DNA of 6,375 bases from JAGQSZ01 sp049672765 (GTDB lineage Bacteria > Actinomycetota > Acidimicrobiia > Acidimicrobiales > Microtrichaceae): contig JBATWQ010000410.1 of NCBI GenBank assembly GCA_049672765.1, positions 1 through 6,375 of the forward strand. Direction: 5' to 3'. The notes beneath the pieces were generated by a model. That model did not search any database. It was not told where the DNA came from and saw only the letters and a list, made by a program, of their open reading frames with translations. Numbering within the stretch: position 1 is the stretch's first letter; the number at the start of each line of letters is the position of its first letter. This document shows, piece after piece, positions 5,174 through 6,375 of the stretch. The position numbers and the translations under genes are program-made.

Positions 5174-6375
5174 CTACTTCGCGCGACCCGACAACAGGCC
5201 GAGCTCCTCGGCCCGGCGGACGGCCGCTCGGCGACTGGTCACCCCGAGCTTGGAATAGATGTTCTTCGTGTGCGTTCGAACCGTGTTGACGGAGACCATC
5301 AACTCACGAGCGATCTCGGGTCCGCTCAGCTCGCTGGTCAGCAGTTGGAGAACCTCGAGCTCGCGGTCGCTCAACTGTTCGATGAGCGCATGCTGAACGA
5401 CACGCCTGGAGGGGCGCGCGATTGGTGCACCGACAACCGCGACGGGAGCAGCGAGAACGCGGTTAGCAAACCGCGACGATGTTCCCGTCTCGTCCAGTAC
5501 CCGGAGCAGTGGACGGAGCCACGGCCCAGCATCGAGGAACGCCCGCACATAACCCTCCGGTTCGGCGATCCAGATGGCTCGTTCGAGGTGCCCCAATGCT
5601 GTCGAGCGGTTACCAGCCGCCTCCTCTGCAACGGCCAGCAGGACCAGAACCTGTAGGAGGTCGCCGTCGCGGCCAGCGGTGGCCGACTTGACCGCCAGAC
5701 GCTCCAATAGCTTGAGCGCATCGGCCAGGCACTGCGGTGACCGCGAAGCCCGGAACTCGGCGATCAGGACCCTGGCCAGGGTGACGTGTTCGAACTCACC
5801 CAGATAGTCGAGGTCATCGTCCGCACCGATTCCACGTTCGCGGACCCATGCGAGCGGCGCTTCCAAGTTCCCGTGGTCGGCGAGGAGCCCGGCGCGGACG
5901 GCGGGGATGGGCTGCAGGCTTGGGGAGAAGTCCGTCGCGTACAACCGCTCGGCCTCGTCGAGGAGGATCTCGGCGCCCTCCATATCGGCCTGGGCCGCTC
6001 GAATACGGGCCATCGCAAGCCGGGACCTGTAGGGATTTTGTGGCAGACCGTTGTGGTCTCCGAGTTCAGCAGCGAGATCGAGTTGCTCAAGTGCGCCTTC
6101 AAGGTCACCCATTTCGCGGAGCACCCCACTGAGTCCGACGTGCATGTCCGCCGTGCCACGCAGGGGTGGGCCCTCCCGACCTGAGCCGAGCGCCACCCCG
6201 TCGGCATAGATGCGCCTTGCCTCTCGAAGCTTGCCTTGCGCCAGGCGTAGATCTGCCAGCGTGATCGAACAGCCGAGCACATCGGAGGTGTGTCCGGCCC
6301 GGAGCAGACCCGCCATGGACACGGTGTATCCGTCGCACGCTCCGTCGATGTCCCCGCGGGCCCAAGCCGCCAGAC
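5174..6375 (-). CDS. MalT-like LuxR-family transcriptional regulator, 5' end outside window
   Basis: This is the C-terminal 399 residues of a large transcription regulator. The C-terminal LuxR-type helix-turn-helix (coding bases about 5190-5374) is clear: LSDRELEVLQLL, then PEIARELMVSVNTVRTHTKN, then IYSKLGV. Before it lies a long alpha-helical region with repeated Ala/Leu/Glu helix pairs resembling tetratricopeptide repeats, for example LADLRLAQGKLREARRIY and GDLEGALEQLDLAAELG. This is the architecture of MalT-like (LAL) regulators, whose N-terminal part is an ATP-binding STAND module, presumably beyond the right edge. A GTG at 6320-6322 could be taken as a start. However, the frame continues upstream without a stop to the window end and still reads as helical repeat (LAAWARGDIDGACDGY), so the gene is cut by the window, not short. 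The inducer and target genes are not visible. Confidence 0.92.
   Translation of the reverse strand, partial: LAAWARGDIDGACDGYTVSMAGLLRAGHTSDVLGCSITLADLRLAQGKLREARRIYADGVALGSGREGPPLRGTADMHVGLSGVLREMGDLEGALEQLDLAAELGDHNGLPQNPYRSRLAMARIRAAQADMEGAEILLDEAERLYATDFSPSLQPIPAVRAGLLADHGNLEAPLAWVRERGIGADDDLDYLGEFEHVTLARVLIAEFRASRSPQCLADALKLLERLAVKSATAGRDGDLLQVLVLLAVAEEAAGNRSTALGHLERAIWIAEPEGYVRAFLDAGPWLRPLLRVLDETGTSSRFANRVLAAPVAVVGAPIARPSRRVVQHALIEQLSDRELEVLQLLTSELSGPEIARELMVSVNTVRTHTKNIYSKLGVTSRRAAVRRAEELGLLSGRAK

Noticed and set aside
6320..6322. GTG as the start of a complete 382-residue LuxR protein
   Set aside because: The reading frame continues upstream to the window edge with sequence that still fits the helical repeat region, so the true start is outside the window.

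Overview
The window looks like chromosomal DNA from a moderately high-GC actinobacterium. Three things suggest this: a CorA channel of the actinobacterial type, a DrrA/DrrB-type exporter beside a coenzyme F420-dependent luciferase-like oxidoreductase, and a MalT-like LuxR regulator. F420-dependent luciferase-like families are especially expanded in Actinomycetota, including Mycobacteriales and Acidimicrobiia. I cannot place the organism more precisely. I see no IS element, integrase, CRISPR array, tRNA or rRNA.

Left part, + strand. A complete CorA-type divalent cation channel (93-1064) is followed by a 253-base gap. The gap holds two inverted repeats and an imperfect direct repeat, the likely control region of the next block. 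That block is a same-direction cluster. It comprises a DrrA-type ABC ATPase (1318 or 1342 to 2328), a possible 50-residue basic microprotein (2325-2477), a DrrB-type ABC-2 permease (2474-3334) and an F420-dependent oxidoreductase resembling the MSMEG_2516 family (3395-4342). The ATPase and permease should form a small-molecule or lipid exporter. The oxidoreductase may belong to the same transcript after a 60-base gap.

Right part, - strand. Converging on the oxidoreductase is a YfcE/MJ0936-type metallophosphoesterase (4410-4907). Upstream of it on the same strand is the 3' part of a large MalT-like LuxR regulator (5174 to beyond the right edge). Its N-terminal ATPase region is outside the window.

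Two items stand out beyond the ordinary genes. The first is the 50-codon frame between ATPase and permease: it is joined to both by ATGA stop/start overlaps and contains an exact 15-base tandem duplication. The second is a 46-codon open stretch just after the LuxR stop, in the LuxR frame. It reads as a short protein with a clear transmembrane helix but has no ordinary start codon before the helix. Both rest on reading the sequence alone and could be small genes, remnants or chance.
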